Source: Mogibacterium sp. (GTDB lineage Bacteria; Bacillota; Clostridia; Peptostreptococcales; Anaerovoracaceae). Taken from it: a stretch of 45,212 bases of DNA. The position numbers and the translations under genes are program-made. This document shows positions 31,225 to 38,797 of this stretch, piece after piece (position 1 is the stretch's first letter; the number at the start of each line of letters is the position of its first letter). A model generated the notes under the pieces. It did no database searches. It saw only the letters and a list, made by a program, of their open reading frames with translations, and was not told the DNA's origin. The DNA lies in the NCBI GenBank assembly GCA_017405845.1, contig JAFQZQ010000028.1, forward strand, positions 1 through 45,212. The letters run 5' to 3'.

Positions 31225-32541
31225 CTACTTGCGTCCGATCACAAATCCCAGTATCAGCGCTACTAACAGCATTCCTGCTGTTCCGAAAGCCAGATTGCGC
31301 GCTCCCGCGGCTGTTACCATGAACATAGGTGCGATTGTCAGGAAGAAGTTCTGCGTACTGATCTGCCAGAGCGGTGTTGCCGCGATCAGGTTAGGGCCTG
31401 CGTCAGTCTCGAGCTCAGGGTCAGCGATCCTCAGAAGCATCATTCCTGTAGCAGTTGAGCCGGTCCATGCTCCGAACATTACCATGGCATTCTCGAGCCA
31501 GTTCTGCTTGAGCCAGAGCTTAGGCAGAATCATCAGGATGACCGTTGTCAGGATCAGTCCTGCGAACGAGATGGTCAGGATTGCCGCTGCGTTGTTCATG
31601 ATTACATCAAGCTTCATTGTAGCGATAGCTGTGATGATCAGATACTCGAGTGCGAGTGTTCCGACATGTGCCAGCGATTCGTTGTCGATGAACTCCCTGG
31701 CCGGGGTCCTCTTTATGACTACGCCGAATACCAGCGATACGAGAATTGCCGGAACGTAGATGGCGAATCCTGAGAACAGTGGTACCATGTGCAGGATCTG
31801 CAGGAGGCCGTAAGCTACGAGCATGATGGCCAGTACGATACCGAAGTGCAGTGTCAGCGGATCGAAAGCGATGTCCGATGTATACGCTGTCATGAACTTG
31901 AATCTGTTTTCTTTGTTAAGGATTCCGGTGTAGTCCTCTTTGCTGAGGTTGCCGGATTTCTCTGCTGTGACCCATCCCTTGCGGATTCCGAAGTTAAGAA
32001 TCACGATACCTACGATGATGCCGTAGAGCATACCGATGGTTGCGTATGTTGTTCCGAATGCGGATGCCTCGTCATAGTTCCAGTAACCGAGTGTATCGTA
32101 GATACCGGCGATGACCTGAGGGATACCGTGTGCTCCGTAGAACGCTCCGAACGGCAGAAGTGCAGCTCCGTCAGGCAGGCCGAAGACCTTGCCGAGTCCC
32201 ATGGCTGAAAGTACCTGTGCGGCGATTACTGTTGCCGAGATCAGGAAGATCAGCGAGCACTTCTTGATCATCCTTTTGTCGAATGACAGAGCGATGAACT
32301 GTGTTACGAAGAGTATTGCGAGCAGCGGGTTAGCGAATCCGCTTACGTTATCCGACCAGTGAATGTAGTACGGGCAGAACTTGCCGAGTACTTCCGATCC
32401 GAGCAGAAGTCCCACAAGGCCTCCGACTACGGCTACCGGTATGAACATCTTCTGGAGGAATCCTACCTTCGATCTCAGGAAGAGACCGATGATGAGCAGA
32501 CCGCTCGCCCAGGCAAAATCCATCAATATTGTTTCAAACAT
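31225..32541 (-). CDS. ESS (GltS)-family sodium symporter
   Basis: A 438-aa membrane carrier with about 11 spans that resembles the glutamate:Na+ symporter family. The two inverted-repeat halves each contain a Gly-rich re-entrant motif: 'PFGAFYGAHGIPQVIAG' in the first half and 'FGAWTGSTATGMMLLRIADP' in the second. 'FIPVAVVGGLVGLLLG' resembles the N-terminal GltS region. AAGGAGG precedes the ATG. It starts 12 bp after a TRAP-type binding protein gene, an unusual partner for this family, and no DctQ or DctM gene is present. The substrate is unlikely to be just glutamate given the sugar-phosphate operon; this is inference. Confidence 0.85.
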   Translation of the reverse strand: MFETILMDFAWASGLLIIGLFLRSKVGFLQKMFIPVAVVGGLVGLLLGSEVLGKFCPYYIHWSDNVSGFANPLLAILFVTQFIALSFDKRMIKKCSLIFLISATVIAAQVLSAMGLGKVFGLPDGAALLPFGAFYGAHGIPQVIAGIYDTLGYWNYDEASAFGTTYATIGMLYGIIVGIVILNFGIRKGWVTAEKSGNLSKEDYTGILNKENRFKFMTAYTSDIAFDPLTLHFGIVLAIMLVAYGLLQILHMVPLFSGFAIYVPAILVSLVFGVVIKRTPAREFIDNESLAHVGTLALEYLIITAIATMKLDVIMNNAAAILTISFAGLILTTVILMILPKLWLKQNWLENAMVMFGAWTGSTATGMMLLRIADPELETDAGPNLIAATPLWQISTQNFFLTIAPMFMVTAAGARNLAFGTAGMLLVALILGFVIGRK

Positions 32542-32553
32542 GTTGTCCTCCTT

Positions 32554-33600
32554 CTACTTCACCTGAGCTGCCGCCTCACGGATCTTTGCCACGAGTTCGG
32601 CTGTCCACTCATTCTGCATCTCGAAGTTTGTATAGACATCACGTGTTGCCTCTTTAAAAGCTTTGATATCAGGCGATTCATTTACGGTCATTCCGGATTC
32701 CTTAAGCTTTGCCAGCTGGTCGTCCTCGTCTGCAGCTACCGCTTCGCGGTGTTCCTTACCGTATGTCTTAGCGCCTTCGAGCAGAACATCCTTGATATCC
32801 TGCGGAAGTTTCTTCCATGTACTGCCTGAGAACACCAGGTTCTTGGACTCGTACTTGTGGTTCGTGATGGTCATGTACTGATTGACTTCATTTATCTTGT
32901 TAGCGTATATGTTTGCAATAGGGTTTTCCTGTCCGTCGAAGGTTCCCTGTGCAAGTGCGTCGTAGGTCTTGCTCCATGCGAACTTCGTTGTGCTCGCTCC
33001 GAGCTCCTTGAGGATGGCTGCCGTCATGTCGTCATCCGGGATCCTCATCCTGAGTCCCGCTACATCCTCCGGTCCTTTTACCTCACGTACGCTGTTTGTC
33101 AGCTGTCTCATGCCATTCTCCCAGAAGGCGAGCTGCACGAGGTTGTAATTGCTTAGTTCTTCCGTAAGGCCTTTTGCGATTTCTTCGTTGTCCACTACCG
33201 CCCATGCCTGCTCATAGCTGGTGAACAGGAACGGCAGTCCCAGAGTTGCGATCTTAGGCGCATACGTGGCCTCGACACCCTGAGGCATCATCATCGCATC
33301 AAGCTCTCCGGTAACAAGCTGCTGAGCCATGTCGGTGTTGTCGCCAAGCTCCTCATTCGGATAGATGCGGATGATCACTCTTCCGCCGGTCTGTTCATTT
33401 ACCCAGTCAGCGTAGTGCTGAAGTGAGACGTTGATCAGATTATCTTCAGTGTCGCTGTGCCCGAGTCTTATGATGTACTCCGCAGCTCCCTCCTGGCTGT
33501 CTCCGGATCCGCTGCCCTGAGAACCGCAGGCGGTCAGCGACAATGACAGAGCCATGAGGAATGCCAGCATTAACGCCAGAGCCTTTATTCTTTTCTTCAT
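32554..33600 (-). CDS. dctP: TRAP-type (DctP) solute-binding lipoprotein
   Basis: A 348-aa periplasmic-type binding protein made as a lipoprotein: basic start 'MKKRIK', hydrophobic core and lipobox 'LTACGS' (Cys ~residue 26). The DctP fold is shown by 'GLRMRIPDDDM' with the arginine that binds substrate carboxylate in this family, and 'AQGTFDGQENPIANI'. It should be anchored outside the membrane and bind an organic or sugar acid. ATG 33600 follows AGGAG by 8 bases. It lies between transketolase and an ESS carrier; TRAP membrane subunits are absent. Confidence 0.93.
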   Translation of the reverse strand: MKKRIKALALMLAFLMALSLSLTACGSQGSGSGDSQEGAAEYIIRLGHSDTEDNLINVSLQHYADWVNEQTGGRVIIRIYPNEELGDNTDMAQQLVTGELDAMMMPQGVEATYAPKIATLGLPFLFTSYEQAWAVVDNEEIAKGLTEELSNYNLVQLAFWENGMRQLTNSVREVKGPEDVAGLRMRIPDDDMTAAILKELGASTTKFAWSKTYDALAQGTFDGQENPIANIYANKINEVNQYMTITNHKYESKNLVFSGSTWKKLPQDIKDVLLEGAKTYGKEHREAVAADEDDQLAKLKESGMTVNESPDIKAFKEATRDVYTNFEMQNEWTAELVAKIREAAAQVK

Positions 33601-33645
33601 AACTTTGTCTCCTGTCTTGCTTGATAGCTGTACCGTCACCGATTG

Positions 33646-34578
33646 TTAAAGAGCCAGTGCTGTTTCAACAATATTGTCAACTGTAATGCCGTTTTTTGCA
33701 AGCAGTCTCTCGTAAGGAGCGGACTCACCGAACTGATCCTGGATACCGATTCTCTTTACTTTGCCCTTGCCCATCTCAGCTGCAACTTCGCATACGCCGC
33801 TGCCGAGTCCGTTGATGATGTTGTGGTCCTCAACTGTGACGATCTTGCCGATCTCTTCTACGCAAGCCTTAACTGCTTCAACGTCGAGAGGCTTGATGGT
33901 GTGCATGTCGAGAACTCTAGCCGAAACGCCCTTTTCCTCCAGAGCCTTTGCCGCCTTGATAGCGAGACTTACTGTGTCGCCGTTTGCGATGATGGCTACA
34001 TCCTTACCGTCCTGGATCTGATATGCCTTGCCGATTTCGAACTCTACGTCCGGTCCGTATACCTGCTCCATAGCGTCTCTTGTGAATCTCAGGTACATTG
34101 GTCCGTAAGTCTCTGCTGCTGCTCTGACGAGCTTGCGTGCCTGGTTGTAGTCAGCAGGCATCATGATGGAGATGTTAGGAATAGTTCTGAGGATTCCCAT
34201 GTCCTCGATAGCCTGGTGCGAAGCGCCGTCGTTAGCCGGTGTGAATCCGCCGTGTGAGCAAGCGATCTTGACGTTGAGGTTTGTGTAGCAGATTTCCTGA
34301 CGGATCATCTCACAGATCCTCATCGATCCGAATGCTGCGTATGTTACTACGAACGGGATCTTTCCGCATGTAGCGAGTCCTGCTGCTACGCCTGCGCCGT
34401 TCTGCTCTGCGATACCTACGTTGAGGTACTGGTCAGGAAGCTGCTTCTTGAATTCGCCAGTCTTGCAGCTCTTGCCGATATCTATATCCAGAACTACGAT
34501 TTCCGGATTCTCTTTTCCTACTTCTACTATTTCATCGCCGAAGCCGTTTCTTGTAGGGATCTTTTTCAGTTCACTCAT
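33646..34578 (-). CDS. tktB: Transketolase, C-terminal half
   Basis: A 310-aa pyrimidine-binding plus C-terminal domain of a two-gene transketolase. 'YLNVGIAEQNGAGVAAGLA' holds the ThDP-activating glutamate, and 'IKIACSHGGFTPANDGASHQAIED' and the C-terminal transketolase domain ('ARVLDMHTIKPLD') are typical. It works with the N-terminal half encoded just upstream (15-bp gap). AGGAGG lies before ATG. It transfers two-carbon units among xylulose-5-P, ribose-5-P, sedoheptulose-7-P and erythrose-4-P. Confidence 0.95.
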   Translation of the reverse strand: MSELKKIPTRNGFGDEIVEVGKENPEIVVLDIDIGKSCKTGEFKKQLPDQYLNVGIAEQNGAGVAAGLATCGKIPFVVTYAAFGSMRICEMIRQEICYTNLNVKIACSHGGFTPANDGASHQAIEDMGILRTIPNISIMMPADYNQARKLVRAAAETYGPMYLRFTRDAMEQVYGPDVEFEIGKAYQIQDGKDVAIIANGDTVSLAIKAAKALEEKGVSARVLDMHTIKPLDVEAVKACVEEIGKIVTVEDHNIINGLGSGVCEVAAEMGKGKVKRIGIQDQFGESAPYERLLAKNGITVDNIVETALAL

Positions 34579-34593
34579 TGTTCTGTCCTCCTC

Positions 34594-35433
34594 TTATATC
34601 AGCTGAGCCTTGAGTTCTTCCATTGCCTGTGCATACTGTTCATCGTTAGGAGCTACGCCGTGCCAGCCTACCTGGTTCTCCATGAAGCTGACGCCCTTGC
34701 CCTTAACTGTTGCTCCGATGAGAGCCTTTGGATTACCGTTCTGAGCCTCTGGTGCATAGCACTTGTCGAGTACTTCTACGGTTTCTTCCATGCTGTTGCC
34801 GTCATAGTAGTATACGTCCCATCCGAATGCCTTGAACTTGGCACCGAGGTCTCCGTTAGGCATTACTTCTTCGCAAGTTCCGTCGAGCTGAAGTCTGTTG
34901 ACGTCGACGAACATGATGCGGTTATCGAGTTTATACTTGTTAGCTGTGTTTGCTGCTTCCCAGATCTCGCCTTCCTGAGCTTCGCCGTCTCCGACTACGC
35001 AGAAGACCTTATAGTCCTTCTTGTCCATCTTTCCAGCAAGAGCCATTCCTGCTGCGCAGGCAAGTCCCTGTCCGAGTGATCCTGTCGAGATGTCGATGCC
35101 AGGGCACTTGATCATCGAAGGGTGTCCCTGAAGCGGGGAGCCTTCTTTTCTGAGTGTGTCGAGTACTTCGAGCGGGAAGTATCCGAGTGCTCCGAGAGCT
35201 GCATACTGGATTGGGCATACATGGCCTTTTGAAAGAACCATTCTGTCTCTGTCTGCCCATCTTGGGTTCTTAGGGTCAACGTTCATGTACTTGAAATAGC
35301 ATGCTGTTACGAACTCAGCAGCGGACAGCGATCCACCCGGATGGCCTGACTGCGCCTTGTAGATCATGTCGATAACCTTCATACGCAGGTCTGTTGCGGC
35401 GTTCTTGAGTTCTTTGATTGAAACGTCTTTCAT
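34594..35433 (-). CDS. tktA: Transketolase, N-terminal half
   Basis: A 279-aa ThDP-binding subunit. Seen: 'AQSGHPGGSLSAAEFVTACYF', 'DRDRMVLSKGHVCP', 'STGSLGQGLACAAGMA' and the metal/diphosphate motif 'VVGDGEAQEGEIWEAANTAN'. ATG 35433 (AAAGGAG 7 bases before) is chosen over 35457. Split transketolases of this kind are common in clostridia and archaea. It is the second gene of the operon. Confidence 0.95.
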   Translation of the reverse strand: MKDVSIKELKNAATDLRMKVIDMIYKAQSGHPGGSLSAAEFVTACYFKYMNVDPKNPRWADRDRMVLSKGHVCPIQYAALGALGYFPLEVLDTLRKEGSPLQGHPSMIKCPGIDISTGSLGQGLACAAGMALAGKMDKKDYKVFCVVGDGEAQEGEIWEAANTANKYKLDNRIMFVDVNRLQLDGTCEEVMPNGDLGAKFKAFGWDVYYYDGNSMEETVEVLDKCYAPEAQNGNPKALIGATVKGKGVSFMENQVGWHGVAPNDEQYAQAMEELKAQLI

Positions 35434-35486
35434 AATTCTCTCCTTTGCCTTTTTCAATTAAGAATCAACAAGTAATAGCTTTTTAA

Positions 35487-36425
35487 CTAGCATCCGAGGT
35501 AAAGCGACTGCTTTGCCAGGACGAGGTTGAGGATCATCTCGTTGCATGGAGTCGGGATTCCGTACTGCTCTCCGAGCTTCACTACTGCACCGTTGATGAT
35601 GCGGATCTCTGTCTCGCGGTGATGTGTAACTGCCTGTACCATCGAGCTGATCGTCTCATCTGTAGCGCGGGATACTTCGTAGCAGTGCTCAAGCTCTTCC
35701 TCATAGTCGAGTGTGCATCCTGCTGCGTTTGCAACTGCGATGGCTTCCTTGATCAGTCTCTTAGCGAGCTCATTTGCGTATGGGTTCTTGCTGATGAATC
35801 CGTTAGGAGTCTCAAGCAGTGCACTTACGCCGTTGATGGCTACGTTAGCCGAAAGCTTGTGCCAGATTGCATTCAGAACGTTCTCATGTACGTCTACTTC
35901 GAGGCCTGCCTCGCGGAATGCCTCAGCGACCTCCTCTACCTTTGCCATAGGAGCCTTAGGAGATCCCATGTTTGTTGCTCCGTAACCTGTGTGTCTTACA
36001 TGACCAGGCTCGATCGGTGTAGCTCCGAAAGCTGTGTTTCCGATGATGATCTGCTCTTCCGGTACTACCTTTGCGATCTCGTCATAGTTGCCGTAGCCGT
36101 TCTGCAGGCACATGATCATGGTGTGGTCATCGATCATAGGCAGTGCGTTGCGAACTGCTGCCTCCAGGAACTTGTAGTGAACGAATACTACGAGCAGGTC
36201 TACAACTCCGATTTCCTTAGGATCTGTTGTTGCAATCGTTGGATGATAAGCTTCGGTCTCGCCGTTGCCGTATCCCGGTGCGCATTTATCAAGAAGGATT
36301 CCATTCTTCTTGATCGCTTCAATTACTGGTTCATATGTGTCCAGTACACAAACTTCATGCTTCTGCAGAAGGTAGCTCGCATAGCAGCTTCCGATTGCTC
36401 CACATCCTACAAATCCGATTCTCAT
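35487..36425 (-). CDS. PanE/ApbA-family ketopantoate reductase-like dehydrogenase
   Basis: A 312-aa NADP-type dehydrogenase: Rossmann loop 'GFVGCGAIGSCYA' (5-17), catalytic lysine region 'IWHKLSANVAINGVSALL' and the C-terminal helical domain with 'HHRETEIRIINGAVV'. PanE reduces 2-dehydropantoate, but many paralogues act on other 2-oxo or 3-keto acids. As first gene of a sugar-phosphate/sugar-acid operon with a dedicated regulator, it more likely processes a catabolic substrate than makes pantothenate. AAGGAGG lies before ATG 36425. Confidence 0.85.
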   Translation of the reverse strand: MRIGFVGCGAIGSCYASYLLQKHEVCVLDTYEPVIEAIKKNGILLDKCAPGYGNGETEAYHPTIATTDPKEIGVVDLLVVFVHYKFLEAAVRNALPMIDDHTMIMCLQNGYGNYDEIAKVVPEEQIIIGNTAFGATPIEPGHVRHTGYGATNMGSPKAPMAKVEEVAEAFREAGLEVDVHENVLNAIWHKLSANVAINGVSALLETPNGFISKNPYANELAKRLIKEAIAVANAAGCTLDYEEELEHCYEVSRATDETISSMVQAVTHHRETEIRIINGAVVKLGEQYGIPTPCNEMILNLVLAKQSLYLGC

Positions 36426-36463
36426 ATCAGTTCTCCTCCTTGATAATTAATTCCTTTGTTTAT

Positions 36464-36535
36464 TGTCTGATTGCCGTATGTCCTTTGTCTGACATAAGAC
36501 ACTTGTATTGTAACCGTATGTCTGACAAAGGGCAA
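36464..36535 (-). promoter_or_regulatory. Main promoter of the catabolic operon with three GntR operator sites
   Basis: Minus-strand TTGCCC (36535-36530), a 17-base spacer and TACAAT (36512-36507). The palindrome TGTCTGACA occurs inside the spacer (36519-36527) and just past the transcription start (36486-36494); a partial copy TGTCTGATT is at 36464-36472. The centres are 33 and 22 bp apart, close to whole helical turns. FadR-type proteins bind TNGTNNNACNA-like palindromes, so binding here should block RNA polymerase. Confidence 0.75.
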
Positions 36536-36587
36536 GCCTTTTTTTGATTTTTGTCCAAAAAATAAAAAATTAACGAACTTTTACATA

Positions 36588-36624
36588 AAAAAGAGCCGTG
36601 AAGCTTTTCGCTTTCGGCTCTTTT
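36588..36624 (-). terminator. Terminator of the upp-ABM transcript
   Basis: A long stem: GAGCCG (36593-36598) with CGGCTC (36615-36620) plus inner GAAGC/GCTTT, flanked by A- and T-runs on both strands. It can work in both directions but lies downstream of the ABM gene and upstream of the catabolic operon promoter, insulating the two. Confidence 0.85.
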
Positions 36625-36667
36625 CTACTATATATAGTATGTATAGTGCTTATTATACCATTATCTT

Positions 36668-36964
36668 CTATGCGTCCTCGTCGGTGAAGTACTTCCTTAT
36701 CTCCGCACTCAGGACACGGCCTTTCTTTATTTCATCGAGTTTAAAATAATGAGGTAGAGTCCTGTGCGCCATCCACGCGTCCACGTCCTTCCACCATTCA
36801 ATCAGAAGTATGTCATTAGGATCTTCTGTCGACAGGTAAAACTCATACTTGAAGTTTCCCTCTTCATTACGCGACGCAACATCGATCCCCTCGGATCTTA
36901 CCAATTCACGGAGTTCTTCTCTGGTACCCGGAGCACATTTAAAAATAACATTTAAAACCAGCAT
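36668..36964 (-). CDS. ABM-domain (YgiN-like) monooxygenase family protein
   Basis: A 98-aa dimeric alpha-beta barrel protein of the antibiotic biosynthesis monooxygenase (ABM) superfamily: 'VLNVIFKCAPGTREELRELV', 'SRNEEGNFKYEFYLSTEDPNDILLIEWWKDVDAWMAHRT' and 'HYFKLDEI'. Members include quinol monooxygenases and haem-degrading enzymes; the substrate cannot be told. AAAGGA lies ~11 bases before ATG. It follows upp by 36 bp. Confidence 0.85.
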   Translation of the reverse strand: MLVLNVIFKCAPGTREELRELVRSEGIDVASRNEEGNFKYEFYLSTEDPNDILLIEWWKDVDAWMAHRTLPHYFKLDEIKKGRVLSAEIRKYFTDEDA

Positions 36965-37000
36965 TGTCCCATTTTCCTTTCCGGTATGTAAGTTGCAATA

Positions 37001-37630
37001 CTACTTTGTTCCGAAGATACGATCGCCTGCATCACCGAGTCCCGGTACGATGTAAGCGTTCTCGTTCAGATGATCGTCCTTTGCTGCGATATAGATATCT
37101 ACATCAGGGTGCTTCGAAGTCAGTGCCTCGATGCCTTCAGGAGCAGCGATGAGGAACATAAGTGAAATGTCCTTTGCGCCTTTAGCCTTTACGAAGTCAA
37201 CAGCAGCGATAGCACTTCCGCCTGTAGCGAGCATCGGATCGACGATGATGATCTTTCTCTGATCTATATCTTCAGGAAGCTTGCAGTAATACTCTACAGG
37301 CTCATGTGTCTCAGGGTCTCTGTAAAGACCGACGTGTCCGACTCTTGCGCTTGGGATTATCTCGAGCATTCCGTCAACGAAGCCCAGACCCGCTCTGAGG
37401 ATAGGTACGATAGCAAGCTTCTTGCCTGCCAGGATAGGAACTTTTGCAGAGCAGATCGGAGTCTCGATCTCTACCTCTTTTGTAGGAAGATCTCTGGTGA
37501 TCTCGTAGGCCATCAGCATGGCGACCTCACGCGCCAGATCTCTGAATTCCTTGCTCGCTGTGTTCTTGTCCCTCATCAGTGACACCTTGTGCTGAATAAG
37601 AGGATGATCGAAAATCATTACTTTACCCAT
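37001..37630 (-). CDS. upp: Uracil phosphoribosyltransferase
   Basis: A 209-aa pyrimidine salvage enzyme converting uracil and PRPP to UMP. PRPP loop '[18 protein letters not shown]', '[13 protein letters not shown]' and the uracil-site C-terminal '[17 protein letters not shown]' are all present. The length is standard. AGGAGG precedes the ATG. It is 80 bp downstream of the tsaC/sua5 gene. Confidence 0.97.
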   Translation of the reverse strand: MGKVMIFDHPLIQHKVSLMRDKNTASKEFRDLAREVAMLMAYEITRDLPTKEVEIETPICSAKVPILAGKKLAIVPILRAGLGFVDGMLEIIPSARVGHVGLYRDPETHEPVEYYCKLPEDIDQRKIIIVDPMLATGGSAIAAVDFVKAKGAKDISLMFLIAAPEGIEALTSKHPDVDIYIAAKDDHLNENAYIVPGLGDAGDRIFGTK

Positions 37631-37711
37631 TGCTTACCTCCTGAAATGTGTAATTTAATTTTGTTTATTATCAATTTATTACGAAAACCGTCCCGTTTTC
37701 CCTTGATTTAC

Positions 37712-38743
37712 TTATCTGACCACGTCATAGCCCGCGCTTTTCAGCATGCGGTTCATGACGCTGAAGCCGAAGCCCACCTCGCTGAGCGTGCGGATCAGGA
37801 CCAGATCATAGCCCTGCCTGTCGAGCTCACGGAGCTCTGCGAACAGCTTGTGTGCCGCCTTGCCCGGGTCGTTATCGTAGTCGAGGACGGCTACCGTCTG
37901 GCCCTTTTCTCTGGCTTCGAGTCCGAGCTTCATGATCCTTTTGCGGAACTCATTATCGTCTCCCTCGATCAGCCTCACGGTCGCTTTCGGCGAATAGTGG
38001 ATATACTTCATGCCCGGCGATTTCGGTTTGAAATCCGTATCGGCAACCCCGTCTTCAGGGTCAGCTACTTCCGCCGGTTTCTCGAGCAGCGATTGGTCAT
38101 ACAGAACCGCACGCTTCAGTATCCTCTCGAGCTTCTCCTTTGTGACCGCACCCGGCCTCAGAATGTATGGCTTTTCTCCGGTGAGATCGACAACGGTGGA
38201 TTCGATGCCCACGTCGCACTGCTCGCCCATGATCACCGCGTCTATGCGTCCGTCCATGTCCTCGAGCACGTCATCTGCGGTGGTCGGACTCGGTTTGCCC
38301 GAAAGATTTGCACTCGGTGCTGCGACCGGTCTGCCGGCCAGCTTTATCAGGCGCCTTGCCGTAGGGTTTGCAGGCATACGGATGGCTACGGTATCGAGAC
38401 CTCCCGTAGTAATATCGGGTACGATAGCTGCCTTTTTGAATATGAGCGTCAGCGGTCCCGGCCACAGGTTTATCATCAGCTTCGACGCTTCGTCGCTGAG
38501 TCCCTTAATGCCTCCGTCGATGAGCTCGTAAAGGTCTGTGGCGTCGGCAATGTGAACTATCATCGGATTGTCTGAAGGACGACCTTTTGCTTTATACACA
38601 GAAGCGACGGCCTCTGCATCGAGAGCATTCGCCCCGAGTCCATAGACCGTCTCTGTTGGAAAAGCAACAAGCCCGCCGGATCTGATGATCTCACCGGCGC
38701 GTAAAAGGTCGCTTTCTCTTGTCGATAATCTTAAAGTTTCCAC
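37712..38743 (-). CDS. tsaC: L-threonylcarbamoyladenylate synthase, Sua5 type
   Basis: A 343-aa enzyme for the first step of the t6A37 tRNA modification (Thr + bicarbonate + ATP). The N-terminal YrdC domain (~10-200) has 'GGLVAFPTETVYGLGANALD', 'KGRPSDNPMIVHI', 'WPGPLTLIFK' and 'PSANLSGKPSPT', and the C-terminal Sua5 domain (~245-343) is present. The GTG start at 38743 has GAGG about 10 bases upstream; a TGTGATACAAT extended -10 lies further up (about 38769-38779), leaving a ~30-base leader. Confidence 0.93.
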   Translation of the reverse strand: METLRLSTRESDLLRAGEIIRSGGLVAFPTETVYGLGANALDAEAVASVYKAKGRPSDNPMIVHIADATDLYELIDGGIKGLSDEASKLMINLWPGPLTLIFKKAAIVPDITTGGLDTVAIRMPANPTARRLIKLAGRPVAAPSANLSGKPSPTTADDVLEDMDGRIDAVIMGEQCDVGIESTVVDLTGEKPYILRPGAVTKEKLERILKRAVLYDQSLLEKPAEVADPEDGVADTDFKPKSPGMKYIHYSPKATVRLIEGDDNEFRKRIMKLGLEAREKGQTVAVLDYDNDPGKAAHKLFAELRELDRQGYDLVLIRTLSEVGFGFSVMNRMLKSAGYDVVR

Positions 38744-38797
38744 TAATTTATTGCCTCACATCATTCTGCGTGTATTGTATCACAAATCACGGCCTTG

